Source: Trichobilharzia szidati
Taxonomy: Eukaryota > Platyhelminthes > Trematoda > Strigeidida > Schistosomatidae
Direction of reading: 5' to 3'
Assembly (NCBI GenBank): GCA_944472155.2
Contig: OX235279.1
Location: forward strand, 140,526,920-140,590,919
Length of the DNA: 64,000 nt
Shown: piece after piece, positions 1 to 11,509 of the stretch
Numbering within the stretch: the first letter of the stretch is position 1
Layout of the letters: each line of letters opens with the position of its first letter
Translations under genes and position numbers: made by a program
Notes under the pieces: generated by a model
Database searches by the model: none
The model's input: only the letters and a program-made list of their open reading frames with translations
What the model was told of the DNA's origin: nothing

Positions 1-341
1 CACCATCCTTGTATCGTTATCCTTATTATTTATGTGTAGTAAAGTCTGAAAAGTTAGTACAATATTTGTTGTGATTCATTCTCATACTCCACCGTTACCT
101 TGGAATAAGTACACTTGACACTGATCACAAAGTAGTTGGTGACTATAAGGATACCATAAAAGATATCTTAGAAGGTTGTATCAGATATAAGAAGTGCATT
201 TCGTGCATTAAACGTGCAAAGCCCTAAGGATTTAACTTTGATCATTGTTAGAATCTCGCGAACTGATCTTAGCGCGCGTCATGTAAACCCCCCGACTTAG
301 CCTGCCATCCTTGCGGGCTCAATTGAAGTGGGTGGTTATCG

Positions 342-419
342 ATGTTCTACGCTGTAATGAGCAATTCCCTGAACTCCATCATGCTATTACTAAAAAATTC
401 AATAGATGCGAACGAAAAT
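342..419 (+). CDS. MED26: MED26 coding exon 1
   Basis: A short exon ending at a GTAGGT donor (420-425). It encodes the first LW-domain helix (LLLKNSIDANEN). The first in-frame ATG after an upstream stop (TGA 324-326) is at 342; a second in-frame ATG is at 357, so the protein starts MFYAV or MSNSL. The phase-0 end joins exactly to the phase-0 start at 9223, and the joined helix order matches MED26. No other exon with suitable phase and sequence was seen in the intron. Confidence 0.72.
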
Positions 420-3400
420 GTAGGTTTTTGTGTGTCTACAACAGACATATAACTTGTATGCATATATAACACCACATTTTACAATGTAAATGTTCTGGGT
501 AATATGTGTATTAATATAGCTACTTAAGGGGGTCAGTGTTTTGCTTATTTTCAGCTTTCCTTTTGGAAAAACTGATTATTTTGACTTAAAACTATTGATA
601 AACGTGTAATTGTACATGTTTCCCTGACTGCATGTGTTTTGGGTCCACTTGCGGCATAGGTAAATCGTAGTGGTGGAAGTGTGCGAAACTCGTTACATCC
701 ATCATATTTCAAGAATTACCTGTAGTTAGCCAGGTCCAGCAACACCCATATGCCACATCTTAAAGAATCCATATATTGTTGATACCTTAGATAACACCAC
801 TCGTGTGCGTCGGTGGCACAGTTGTTAGGACTCTCGCCGACCATGCGCATGGTCCGGGGTTCGATCCCCTGCCGGCGCACACCCGATATCTATGGTCGGC
901 CTGCAAAATTGGGCTACCGATATAACATGCTGAAAATTCCATACTTGTACCAAAAATATGGTGTGGAATTTTATTTTTTAATTTTTATATACAGCTTGAT
1001 TCCACACCGTATTTTCAGTACAAGTATGGAATTTTCAGCATGGATATCGGTAGCCCAAATTCAGGCCGACCATAGATATCGGGTGTGCGCCGGCAGGGGA
1101 TCGAACCCCGGACCATGTGCATGGTCGGCGAGAGTCCTAACCACTGTGCCACCGACGCACAAAAATCAAGCTATAATAAATAAAAAAAAATAAAATAATC
1201 TTCAGTCATTTGAGAATCACTACTATGATTTCGGTTTATAGTTAATATTTCCTGTTTTCGCTAGCTGATTGTGTAGCCCGTCCACCTTTCATAATCGCTA
1301 ACTATCAGTATGTCATTTTGAAACAGGTCTAGGTTTTGATGGTAGCTCTCACACTGCTAGTGTGGAATTGAAAATTATGTGTAGATCTATGGCTTAAGTC
1401 AGAATATTGCATCATATAGGGCGGACTTAGTTTCAAAAACTCAACTGAGACTCTTTTGGCGTAGATTATTTTTTCGTATTTTGGGCGAAGCACCAAACTC
1501 GCCTATCAGGTGTAAAGGTAACGTGTGTCTGTTAATGAGATCGCTCGTTATCTTGGTATTATTTTAACCCTTCCATTCTATTCTGTTTTGATTAATAGGA
1601 AAACAAGTTTTATTATAAGTTCTTTTCTAAGCATTTATCATTTACATCTTGTGTTCTGCAATCAACCAAGTGTTTCATTCTCCCATTTGGATGAAACTGT
1701 CAGTTATATGAGCGTCTTCACTGGGTAGTTAATCGACCTTATAAACTTAAAGTGCCGTGATAAACTGCAAACCTTGAAAGTCTACATTTTCCTGTGGTGT
1801 CACAAGCTGTATTCCAAAAGAGGGATACTCTCGTAACGAATGAATTCTATGCATTGCTGATAGTTGGACACTCGTCTGGAAGGTATTGCTGACATTTGGT
1901 GGTCTGCCAATCGCGTTATATATTAATATATCTATTGTTATGCTTCACAGGATGTAGGAGGCTGGAAGAGATGACTAGAGTCTGTTAAACTAAAGGACAG
2001 TATTCGTTAGGTCATTATAACACCGCCAGTAGTTAGTGCATCGATGTACACTGAAAACATTCGGTAGAGTTCTGATCTCTCTGAATTTCACATATATCCG
2101 TTGGGCACTTTTAATTTATTACGGGGCTGTAGATCATTGGCGCATGCCTTTTCATCTTCGTGCAAATTTGTGTTCGTATTCCACTCATACGTGTTGATAT
2201 TCATATACACGCCTCACAATATGGATGTGGCTCACTTTATCCTTCATCTGCATATGATTTTCGAAATACATCTCCCCAACTAAACTTCGAACCATAGAGT
2301 GCGTACACGTCTATTGTAAGTGAGGATAAAGCTACAGGCAATGGACAGTGGTAAACAATATATTTGAAGGAGTTATTATTGTGAGGTCTACTATAAGTTC
2401 GCAGTTGATTCCTACAAAAGGTCTTTTCAGAATTCATTTGCCTGGGGCAGATTTTTCATGTGCCAGGATTTGAAGCATACTTATTGCGTGACGGCTGATG
2501 ATATTACGTAGCGGCTAAAGCTGGTGATGAGGTGGAACCGGCACCAGCCGGCTGATAAGAAGTATCTAAACCAGTGAACCACACTAATCCAGCTTCGAAT
2601 TCCGGAAGCGACATACCAGCTTGAAATCGTCTAGTTTACCAGTCTGTTCAAGACCTGGAAAGTAAAGAAGGTCCCTATTAGAACTTCGAGATACAATAGC
2701 CAGTCAGTTGGAACTTTGATGTGAATGACACTTGCGGCACTAGTTTTCCTACGGAAATTCCTCAATATTTTCTTTTCGCTTCCGTTTGAAAGCCGCGTTC
2801 ATATCTGTTATGTGATAGAACCAATCTCATAAACGTGTATTGCTGATTAGTAGTTATTGCATTTAAAACTGAAAAAGACCTTTCAGAATCTGTTGTAGAG
2901 ATTCTTGAGTACTAGCCAACTGATTCTTTGGTTTTTCCGATGATAGATGACAGGTGAAATGATTCAACACATTATATAGATTTGTCGAGTAGAAAGCAGA
3001 TTGTCCTTAATTTGGCTGTAGCCCATCTTCCCAAATTAATAAGTATAGTACTCATCTTCAGCTTTAGGCGGTCTGGAAATTCTACTAATACGAAGACGAA
3101 CACATTCAGGCCTAAAGTTAAACGTGTAGCCTTGGTAAATATTCCCTTCGTTTGTAACTTTCTGATTGTCTTGTCGTAACAGTGTTAACGAAATCAGGTT
3201 ATCTACGATTAGTGCAAAATTCCGAATATAATTTGTTTACGTATATGGCTACCTAGTAACTTTTCTCTCATTAAGGTCTTCATACTTAAGTATTTGTTAT
3301 AGGGCCTGTTCACCATCTTACATTTAATTCAAATCACTTAGTGAAGACATCACATTAGTCAGTTTATTTGAGAGCTAGAGTCATTATTCATTCCTCAGTC

Positions 3401-3585
3401 TTTTGAGATTTGATAGACTTATTTTCAATATAAAACTGCACGGAGATGCAGCACTTCCTCGCCGCGCTTCATGTAGTACACAAACGTAAATAAAGGACAA
3501 ATTCAGAACTATCACCAATAGTCTGGATCCATTGGTTCTTAACACCTTGAGTATCCCAAACAGAGATTCTGAATCTCCTTAACTG

Positions 3586-3637
<52 letters not shown>

Positions 3638-6600
3638 TCCCAGCGTAGCTGAGAAGAAATCAGGTCAGTTCCTTCGAAGGTCACTTTCGGTAGACATTTG
3701 TACCAATAGGAAAGTGTAAACAGTCATCACATATCTCTAATGTTGTGTGTATGCTGTTTGTTACGTGGAAAACACGTTAAAACAATATTTCCTAATATGG
3801 TCCTAAAATACGGTTGTTTTTTCCCTTCATCTGTTTCGCCTCATTAGATTCTGCCATATAGGTGATAAGTCTATCCCTTCCCTTTCATTTACTGCATTCG
3901 ACGTGGTTAAAACATGCAAGGCTTCAAAGGTCAACTTTTCTTCATGTGAATGAAAGCCTCTCCCTAGAATTTCGACATTTTTGAAATCAGTCCTATGCCC
4001 GCTGTCTATAGTATACATTGCTGTAGCTGATCTTTTTTCTAAACTTTTTAATTCTACTACATTTCTCGGTGGACTTTTCGTGCACAGTATGTTCACTCAC
4101 TCTGACCTTCACCTGTCTACTGCTCTCCCCTATATAGCAAGTTTCACATTATGAAGACAATTGTTTTGTGACATTTTGGGAACCATATCTATGAAATTCA
4201 CCAAAGCTTTCTCTAGAGAATTGGAGTGCTTGGAATGTACTTTAATATTATATGAAGCAAGTAGTCTTTCAAGTTGTTCATCTGCCTCCTTCCAATATGG
4301 AATGGCTATCGTTGATAGCCCAGATTTTTCAATTTTTTCCTGTTTTCCCTTCTATTGCTTTTTATTGATAATATTACTTAGCAGCTTTTTCGGATAACCA
4401 TTTCCACTCAAAATTTGTTTTATACAGCACTAAATCAACGTCCTTTATCTTTAGCAGAAGAATATTCGAGTTTTTGTATTAGTATTTATTTAAGGTCATA
4501 GTGAATCAGCTAATAAGTTCTGTACTACTTCTCTGTCAGTCGGTATCAGTATTGGTCTTGCCGTTAGTCCCAGTTGTCTCACGGCATATATTCACGCTTA
4601 GTGAAAGGAAGGAATATTTTGAATTCATATTACGAAAGCTAGTGAAGCGTTACAAGCGAGAAAAGTAGAAATTAGTTATAGTCGACTAAGGGCGGATAGG
4701 CCTGCGAATTAAAGTCTTGCTACCAAAAGTCTCTAATTATAAGTAGTCACTGGTATATCAACTAAATAATCTACACATCCGAATTAGATTCTTGCCAACA
4801 TTCGCTGATTTCAAAAGCTAGGAGCATAACGTGACCTGGCTGCCCTCCATTTCCTTCGAGTCTGAAACTGCTGCATGGTGTTCGAGTTATATATTCAGCA
4901 AGCACGCTTAAGAACATGGTCTTGGTTGACTTATATAATAACTAGAACTCTACACCCAAGTTATACACTGTTCAATTTGCCTGTAATAACTTTGTTGTTG
5001 GCCTTGAATTACTGCACTATCGCGCGTGCTGGATGCACATTCTATCATTAGTCTACATTGCTTTTTACTACTTGTCGAGTTTTTTCCTTATTTCGCATTT
5101 TTCTCGCTTCTGAAGTAGGCGTTTCAATGTTTAAGCTGACTTGTTTGTGCAGGTCTTTGCCCAATGTGTAACGTACTGTTATGTGAATATCTCAAGTTAA
5201 TCAGCAAACTTTTGTAATAAATAAAACTTGGAAAAACTTTTTTAAACAATGCTTATTAGGTGTTAAAATAAGATTTATCAGCCTGTTACTTGATTGTAAA
5301 TTCGTGTTTAATTTCTCCCTCTTGATGACAGACTGATTCAAAATATAATCCGTCATTTTCTTGTCCGACGACCACTGAATTTCGCCATTTTGCTAAGTAT
5401 GTATGTCAGTGTTAGTTCTACAGGCCATATATAAGGAGTCTAAGAAAATTAGTTTTCAAGATGCAGTTACTAGGTATGGAATAAATGACTACTGAGCTGA
5501 TGCTCTTTTGCTTCAAGAATCATCTTTCAACAACGCGGTTACGGATAACTTTTCACTTAACGAAATGTCGGAAAAAACTTGCATCAGTAGATTTGAAAAA
5601 CAACTTTCATTCACTCGTGCATTGTTACATAGTTGTGAAAGTGTTTGATTATCCGAGCAATCAAAGAAAAGTGTACTGTCATATTCGTTTGACTCAGAAC
5701 GTGAGTTTTCAAATGACAAGTGAATTGTTTTTGTCGTTTTTGTTCTTGTCTTTACTAGCCTTTAGTTATTTTAAATGCATGTGCATCTATTATCAAGCGT
5801 TAGAATTTTAGTTTCAAAATAATTTTATTGTTGTAACTGTGGACGTACTGTGAAATAATAAGCATTTTTAATTCTGCCTGTCAAGCAAGTCAATTGTACC
5901 ATTGTGTTACAGATACCTCAGTAGGTGAATAATAATAACCGTGATGATAAAAGTTTCTTAATTACTGAAGTAATTAAATAAACTAGATATTTGGTCACCG
6001 TCATGTACGGGAAATACTTGTGTCTAATTAGGCTTACCAACAAATATTGTTGTTACAGCAATAAAATGAACTGTTCGTTTCCATTGTAAGCTAAAATTGA
6101 TATGTGCATTCATAGATATGGGGATAAATGTAGAAATGCAAATACTATTAGCAAACTACGCAGTGTGGTTGGAGAAGAAAGGTGCTGAAGTTGTATGTGG
6201 ACAAAAAGTAGTCGACGTAACAGGGAAGTTGACAAGGCAGTAATTTTGAACACATGAATCTATTCGCGAATGAGTCGTGTAACGTGATTTGGCTAAGTAT
6301 AGCATATACATGAACTCAGTACAGTGCTAGTCTATTTGTCATAGGTTCACGCATTCTCTGTCCCCAAACGTACAGTAGTTACCCTGTCAACCGAACTCAA
6401 GGAGGCTTGCCAACGCCAAAAATCTGATTCCGAGGACTAGGTTTTAAGTTGAAAAAAAACATGAATGCCATAAATAAACCCTTGTTCCGGGCTCATCATC
6501 TTAATGAAAGATTAGGTTTAGACCATCTCTTGTTGACTGGCCTAATCGGTTTCAAAATAGAAATTAAGCTTTCATAAGGATTCAGTCATTGAAGTTCACG

Positions 6601-9600
6601 TTTATTCGTCAAGAAAAACGAAGTATATCGTAATTTTCTGCTTGTCCGCTAAGCAGTTTCGTTGTCACCCAGCATTCACCAAATGTCGTCTCGGATAAGT
6701 ACAATAAGTAGTTCATTACCTGTCAGCTACTGAATAAATCCAGTGACTTGAGTGACCGTTTTTAAACCGTTTCGTGTATCTCAAGCATGTTATGGGGAGC
6801 ACTGGTTATCGTTGTAAAAAATTTAATATGGTAATGGGACTTCATCGTCATTGATGTATCACTGGATGTTACTCTAACTGGCTTTAGAGACTTGGACACT
6901 TACTTATTACCAGGGAACGGTCTCATGGACTCAGTCTACAGATATTGCTGTCCTCGTAGGCGATGGCACCAAAAAACGCAGTCGTTTGAACACAGCAAGA
7001 ATCTTCGAATGCTTGAAGTGCGATTCACTCCTATCAAATGCACGATGATGCTGCAGACCTGGTCTGCACTAAGCTGTGTTTTGCAAATAAAGAGGGGAGT
7101 GATTCGGTGTCGTGACCACTTCACTTATTTGTTAAGTCATATAAGCTCTAGTGGATTGATTGCTGAGGAAATCCCTGCTGGAATGCAGAAGGTTCGTGTG
7201 GTATTTTCCAACTTTCATCATTTCTGGCGTAAACGTAATATTCGGTCATCGAGGTAAAGACGTGTACCCTGCGCTAAAGTTAGCCTTGTGCCTTTTTTAA
7301 TTGTGAAAAGTAGTCGTTGGAAGGGGAAGATTTGAAGAGACTAGTTGTCTTTGAAGACAGGTATTTGCGTTCTGACACTGGCATAATGTAGAGGTAAGAG
7401 TTGATTTTAGGTAACGATGACGAATCAATCTATCAGGCTCTGAAGCTGCATTGATTGAATTGGCTCAGAAACATGTCGTGCATGTGGAGCTACTGTCTTA
7501 CCCTAAGAGCGGTGTTGCTGACATCGAGTCGGATGACCGAATCGGATACCGGCATCAATCCATGAAGTCTTCAAATGTTGGTTTGAGCTACTTTGGGATG
7601 TGTAGATTGTCCACAGTATGCCAAAAATAAAAGTTAGGGACTGTTATTGTCGTGGTTCATAGTTTTTTATACTGTCATAGTTGTATTCCCTTCTAGTCAT
7701 CCACTACAATTTGAAAATGTCTCGTAGTATAGTTATTCGCTCTTCTGTACATCCTCCCCATTGTAGTTTGACGACACTTCTCTTCTTTGTCACTGAAAGG
7801 TGAGTGGAAATCTTTAATGCATTTCAGATTTCCTTCTATACCACTGTGCAAAGCTGTTATCAAAAATGCTTATTGCCTTAAACTGTGTTACATTCCAAGG
7901 TATTTGTTATAACTCTAGGTGTATGTAAGACAGATGGTCGAAGTTATTATTTGTCTCCATATTGTGTCGTTTATGCCCATGCATGATCGCCGATAAATAG
8001 GTCCGAATATGTCAAACTTTACATTAAAGTTGTTCATTTTGCTAATCTGCCTTTTTCTTAGAATTCACTGGCATTTTTTGCTATTGCACGAACTTATTCG
8101 TTTCTGTTTTTTGATTGTAATCACATTGCTAAGAATTTACTGTTGCATAATTTGTCCCAAAGCCTCACTTGAGTACATTGTGATGTATTTGATTATTAAT
8201 TACAGGTTCTCTTTCATCTTAATGTGGACTTTTGTACATTGTGTAGGTTTTGCTATGATTGGTAAAACTTTTTATACCATACTTCCTTATAAAGCGCTGA
8301 ACTCTTAACAAAAAGCTGCACTTCTAGTCTATAAAACTTGTGTGTGATCAGTCTTCGTTGGGTTCTCCACTAATACATCACAGGATGTATAGTACCACCA
8401 ATCAGTTTACATTACTCGTATGTGCTAGACAGTTACTATGGGACTTAGTCATTTCCATTTATCACTAGGGTGGAATTTTGTGTGATAAGTGTAAAATCGA
8501 GTACTTAAAGTCGACTAATATGGATTATTGTCAGCTGAGTTTAAAATGCCATTTAGTTTTTGTTCTGAAATGTCTGGTAACTATACCTATCGTCTCTTAC
8601 TTATTTATATAAGGTAGCAGCTTCATGCGCTTTGGCGTTCCGAATGTATGTGTAAGGTCCAAATGAGATTGTAGTTGCATGAGTGATGCCATCCGGTACA
8701 TTAAATTCACTAGCTTCAGAATTTACTATGCATTTTGTTTATTCATCACATCTAATAATAAATCGCAGCACTTGTGTTGTACTGTGAATTACTAGGTGGT
8801 GTCATAGCTTTGCCAGCTGATGATGTTCTTCTTGAGGCTGGAGACTTATAACACTCCGTAATGCTTATTAAGGATGTTTTTTTATTTATATGATAGACTC
8901 ATTGTACATGTGACAGTTAGACAGTGAATTTGAACAAAATCAGTTTGTATTATAGAGTCAGCCGTGCTTCCTTTTTCTCCTTGTCATCATTGAGCTTTGT
9001 GACTGAAATATTTGTAGGACAGTGATGTGATTTTAATGTAAAATTTTAACACGTGACTCCGAAATTGTGCTCTAATGATTCTATTTTAAACTTGTCTCAA
9101 TTTTTAACAAACCAACATTTCAGTTCTTATCATCCTTTTTCCTGGAACTCGTTTTCCCATTTTTACTTGATTTATTTTTAACAGCGTTATTTTCACTAAT
9201 TTTGTTTGATACTTTCTTCTAGATAACTGACATTGATGCAGTCTGCGACGTTATTGGACGTTTAGAAAACTTTCCAATGACGATGAATCAATTACAAGAT
9301 ACTAGGATTGGTCAACTTCTACAAACTATCCGCCATAAAGTAGATAGACCTCTTCAGAAGCGGATTCGACTTGTCATCAAGGCCTGGCAGAAGCTGTTGA
9401 GTCCTGACTATTCACAACTATTTGTAATTCCTTCAAAAGCGTCTGACAAAAGTGTAAATACACCTCTTAGATCAAATGGTACACCAGCTAAGCCACACGT
9501 TCATGAAACGTCTAGGCTGTCTACAAATGCTATGAAAACCTCATCCCCTTCACAGTTACAACGTCCTGATGTAGTCTGCAGCAATGAGCCATGTGTCCGT

Positions 9601-10851
9601 TCAACGAAGAGGATCCTGCCAGATCATTTACTAGACAAGAATTGTGACAATACTGCATCAAAACCACGTGTCTATCAGACTCAGCAAAGCGATAACTGTA
9701 ATTCCAATGAATCTAAACGCCAAAAATTTGTAGACTTATCATTGCCTCCTACGAGCGTATCAATGCTAAGTCACAATAATAGTCCTTCGGTTAAGATATT
9801 AAATGGCACTAGCGGTACAGAACCACAGGATTCTCTATTTCAACCAAACTCAGACTCCCCAGTATCACAGTCGTGTACGTCGGCAAACTCTCGATTACCA
9901 CCTCTACAAAGTTTGTGCAAACCTCGTGTAACCAACTCTGCCCGTTTATCAAAAGTTAAATCCACCGCAGAGCTAGTTCAAGAGGCAGGCGACTGCATTG
10001 ATTCCGCTACTGCTGATCGTATTCTAACAAACAGAATTAGTAAAGAAGTTGATCCATCACGTGTATCTTCTGTTACGCAGCCTGCAAAGCTACATTTAAG
10101 CCGAACTTCTTCTGGTCCTCATCAAACTTCATGCAATATCACTGTTAATAACAACGAAGTAACACAACTTCCAAAAGCCGGTACATTTTCAGATTCAAAG
10201 TCCCACATGCAGCCTAAGTTTACCGAAACTTCTGCTTTACATGACAAAAGCCGCATCCCTGTTTCAGATTCTTTCGGAATGACGTCACATTCAGGAGTGA
10301 CGCAAACAGTTGCTCATGATCAAAATTCACTTTGCCCGAATAACAATGGAAATATTTCGAATCAGCCACTTCTCATGAATGTAAATAGTGAAATACAGGA
10401 CTCCCAAAAAGTAAAAAAGAAAAAGAAACATAAACATCATAAGCATCACTCCGATATATTGGAGGAGTCGTTTGGGTCACACTCCAAGAAACCGGATGAT
10501 TGGGAAGAATACAAAAAATGTATGCCTCCCGTAACTAATTTCATGGACGATTGGCCAGTATTACCATCTTTACCAGCTGAGATTGATTGCAATACTCTTG
10601 ACAGTAGCTATGTAACTACCTGTGATAGTACTTTTTCAAGCAATAAAGAGCATATCCTCTCTCCTACGGGGCGTACAGAAGGCACTGAACTTGATTTTAT
10701 TTCTCCTACTGAAGTGTACTCAGTTTCGCTCGGTGACCAATATTTGCATATACTACCTTGGGTTGACATGATAGGATACAGACGCCAATTTTTTCCTTCT
10801 TCCTCTGATCGTGAGTTGGATGAACTGATTAAACTGCCCGAGCCTTGGTGA
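342..10851 (+). CDS. MED26: MED26, Mediator complex subunit 26 (two-exon gene, span)
   Basis: Gene model of two exons, 342-419 and 9223-10851, joined across an 8.8-kb intron; both junctions are phase 0. The product would be about 568 aa, close to metazoan MED26. The N-terminus forms a TFIIS N-terminal (LW) domain: an LLLKNSID helix in exon 1, then ITDIDAVCDVIGRLE and KAWQKLL in exon 2. This domain docks elongation factors. The middle is low-complexity and Ser/Asn/Thr-rich, followed by a Lys/His-rich patch and a short conserved C-terminus (LHILPWVD) resembling the LPYV-type end that anchors MED26 in Mediator. It acts in the nucleus at RNA polymerase II promoters. The identity comes from recognising the domain order, not a search. 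The intron is loaded with repeats; no frameshift is seen. Confidence 0.85.
804..1161. repeat. Palindromic pair of tRNA-derived SINE copies
   Basis: Two copies of a ~165-bp tRNA-like repeat lie head to head: arms 804-969 (+) and 999-1161 (-), with a 29-nt loop. Each arm has a pol III A box (TGGCACAGTTG on +, TGGCACAGTGG on -), a B box (GGTTCGATCCC), a 7-bp acceptor-like stem (807-813 with 872-878 in the left arm) and a 5-bp T stem (855-859 with 867-871). A shared non-tRNA body of ~85 bp follows. The head recalls glycine tRNA, but the anticodon arm is a GACCATG/CATGGTC palindrome, so it is not a working tRNA. Confidence 0.75.
2440..2600 (-). repeat. Possible decayed tRNA-like SINE
   Basis: On the minus strand there is an A-box-like TGGTTCACTGG (around 2568) and, further on, a CTTCAAATCC B-box-like word (around 2470). 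The spacing is longer than in a tRNA and no cloverleaf could be drawn. It may be an old SINE or chance. Confidence 0.25.
3588..3634. repeat. (TA)n microsatellite
   Basis: About 23 uninterrupted TA dinucleotides. Similar shorter tracts are at about 11291-11320, 13979-14000 and 58555-58581. They produce spurious Tyr-Ile reading frames and are not coding. Confidence 0.95.
3827..4400 (-). mobile_element. Penelope-like element relic (GIY-YIG end)
   Basis: The minus strand reads as the C-terminal part of a Penelope-like protein. There is a block with IPYWKEADEQLERLL (around 4290), then a broken Cys-rich GIY-YIG start (around 4110-4140) with several stops. An intact frame 3827-4096 carries the endonuclease tail (LEKRSATAMYTIDSGHRTDF, then VEILGR and FEALHVL). 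It is 5' truncated with no RT left, lies in MED26 intron 1 and is non-functional. Confidence 0.6.
6890..7610 (+). mobile_element. Decayed RTE/SR2-like non-LTR relic
   Basis: The translation at 7090-7250 has the RTE post-RT block: DHFTYL, then LIAEEI, MQKVRV and HHFWRKRNIR. It lines up with DRFTYLGSCIS, LIADEISTRMQKAR and LRHLWRGRDIR of the younger copy at 43.6-43.9 kb. Downstream, around 7550, the words GGCATCAATCCATGAA recur in the 45.06-kb RTE 3' region. Many stops and shifts mark it as an old copy in MED26 intron 1. Confidence 0.6.
9223..10851 (+). CDS. MED26: MED26 coding exon 2 (LW domain to C-terminus)
   Basis: The exon follows a pyrimidine-rich acceptor (TTCTTCTAG, AG at 9221-9222). 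It has an open reading frame of 542 codons ending in TGA at 10849-10851. Exon residues 1-65 complete the TFIIS-N/LW fold. Residues ~70-390 are disordered and Ser/Asn-rich. A KKKKKHKHHKHH basic tract lies at about residue 398, followed by a MED26-like C-terminal block with DDW and ILPWVD. The ATG at 9277 is internal, not the true start, because conserved LW-domain residues lie upstream of it within the exon. Confidence 0.85.
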   Translation: MTDIDAVCDVIGRLENFPMTMNQLQDTRIGQLLQTIRHKVDRPLQKRIRLVIKAWQKLLSPDYSQLFVIPSKASDKSVNTPLRSNGTPAKPHVHETSRLSTNAMKTSSPSQLQRPDVVCSNEPCVRSTKRILPDHLLDKNCDNTASKPRVYQTQQSDNCNSNESKRQKFVDLSLPPTSVSMLSHNNSPSVKILNGTSGTEPQDSLFQPNSDSPVSQSCTSANSRLPPLQSLCKPRVTNSARLSKVKSTAELVQEAGDCIDSATADRILTNRISKEVDPSRVSSVTQPAKLHLSRTSSGPHQTSCNITVNNNEVTQLPKAGTFSDSKSHMQPKFTETSALHDKSRIPVSDSFGMTSHSGVTQTVAHDQNSLCPNNNGNISNQPLLMNVNSEIQDSQKVKKKKKHKHHKHHSDILEESFGSHSKKPDDWEEYKKCMPPVTNFMDDWPVLPSLPAEIDCNTLDSSYVTTCDSTFSSNKEHILSPTGRTEGTELDFISPTEVYSVSLGDQYLHILPWVDMIGYRRQFFPSSSDRELDELIKLPEPW

Positions 10852-11287
10852 TATGCTTCTCCTCGTTAAGAGCTTTTGTTTCGGTGCCTTGCGGGATTGA
10901 CCAATGTTTTCTACTTATTTCTTTCAAATTGCAACTACTTTTGTGTGTATCTAAATTACCTTTCTTTGACATTGAAAATATCATGTGGCATTTATTTCAG
11001 TTATCAGTAGATAAATTTTTTGCAGATCAAGGTGCTGAAATATTTCCAAAAATAAAGTTTAGTATCTTGTAGATGACCCTAGTCACTTGTTTGTGAATGT
11101 GACTCAATTACTCATCTCTAGTCTAAGTGTGTATTGTCATACTTTTTGCTGTTGGATAAACATCTTCCTGAATAAGGACATCAGACATATCGAAAGCCCT
11201 TTTTACTGCTTTACTGTTCACTATGGGCTTGGAATTTTGTACATAACTAACTTGATTTCAGTAACTGTTTGCTTTATAAGATTTGTG

Positions 11288-11320
<33 letters not shown>

Positions 11321-11407
11321 ATGTATCTAACAAAGAATTATTGTTTTATGTTCATTTTATAACTACATAGTTGTATATTTCCTTAATACATTATTTATGC
11401 ATATCAT
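10852..11407. other. Shared 3' region between MED26 and WDR88-like genes
   Basis: 556 bp lie between the MED26 stop (+) and the WDR88-like stop (-). An AATAAA at 11052-11057 could serve MED26. A (TA)n tract lies near 11291-11320. The two 3' UTRs may overlap. No further gene is seen. Confidence 0.5.
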
Positions 11408-11509
11408 CTAGTTGTCTAGTTTGGCATCCAGGTCACAAAACAAACATCGTGGTCGTTTTCTCCAGTCAGTTGTCGCGGTCTGTACGAAGTTCTTTTCACA
11501 ATTAGGACA
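11408..11509 (-). CDS. WDR88: WDR88-like last exon G (zinc-ribbon-like tail)
   Basis: A 102-nt terminal exon after acceptor TTTCAG. It encodes CPNCEKNF, then RPRCLFCDLDAKLDN and a TAG stop. The CxxC...CxxC tail directly after the last WD blade matches the family's C-terminal arrangement. It is separated from exon F by a 1.77-kb intron. Confidence 0.7.
   Translation of the reverse strand, partial: CPNCEKNFVQTATTDWRKRPRCLFCDLDAKLDN

Larger units (their letters stand above)
420..9222 (+). other. MED26 intron 1, repeat-rich
   Basis: An 8.8-kb intron with donor GTAGGT and acceptor CTTCTAG. It contains a palindromic tRNA-SINE (804-1161), a possible tRNA-like relic (2440-2600), a TA microsatellite (3588-3634), a Penelope relic (3827-4400) and an RTE relic (6890-7610). 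The remaining stretches (1200-2430, 2610-3580, 4450-6880, 7620-9220) are AT-rich. I saw no coding exon or RNA gene in them; short open frames there lack domain or splice support. Confidence 0.6.

Noticed and set aside
807..879. Functional tRNA gene
   Set aside because: Acceptor and T stems fit, but the anticodon arm is an over-long palindrome and a SINE body follows. The second copy in inverted orientation shows it is a repeat.
3469..3684. Open frame through (TA)n giving a Tyr-Ile run
   Set aside because: Produced by the microsatellite; no domain.
11087..11362. Hydrophobic 91-codon frame after MED26
   Set aside because: AT-rich 3' UTR with a TA tract; Phe/Ile/Leu composition is a base-composition effect.
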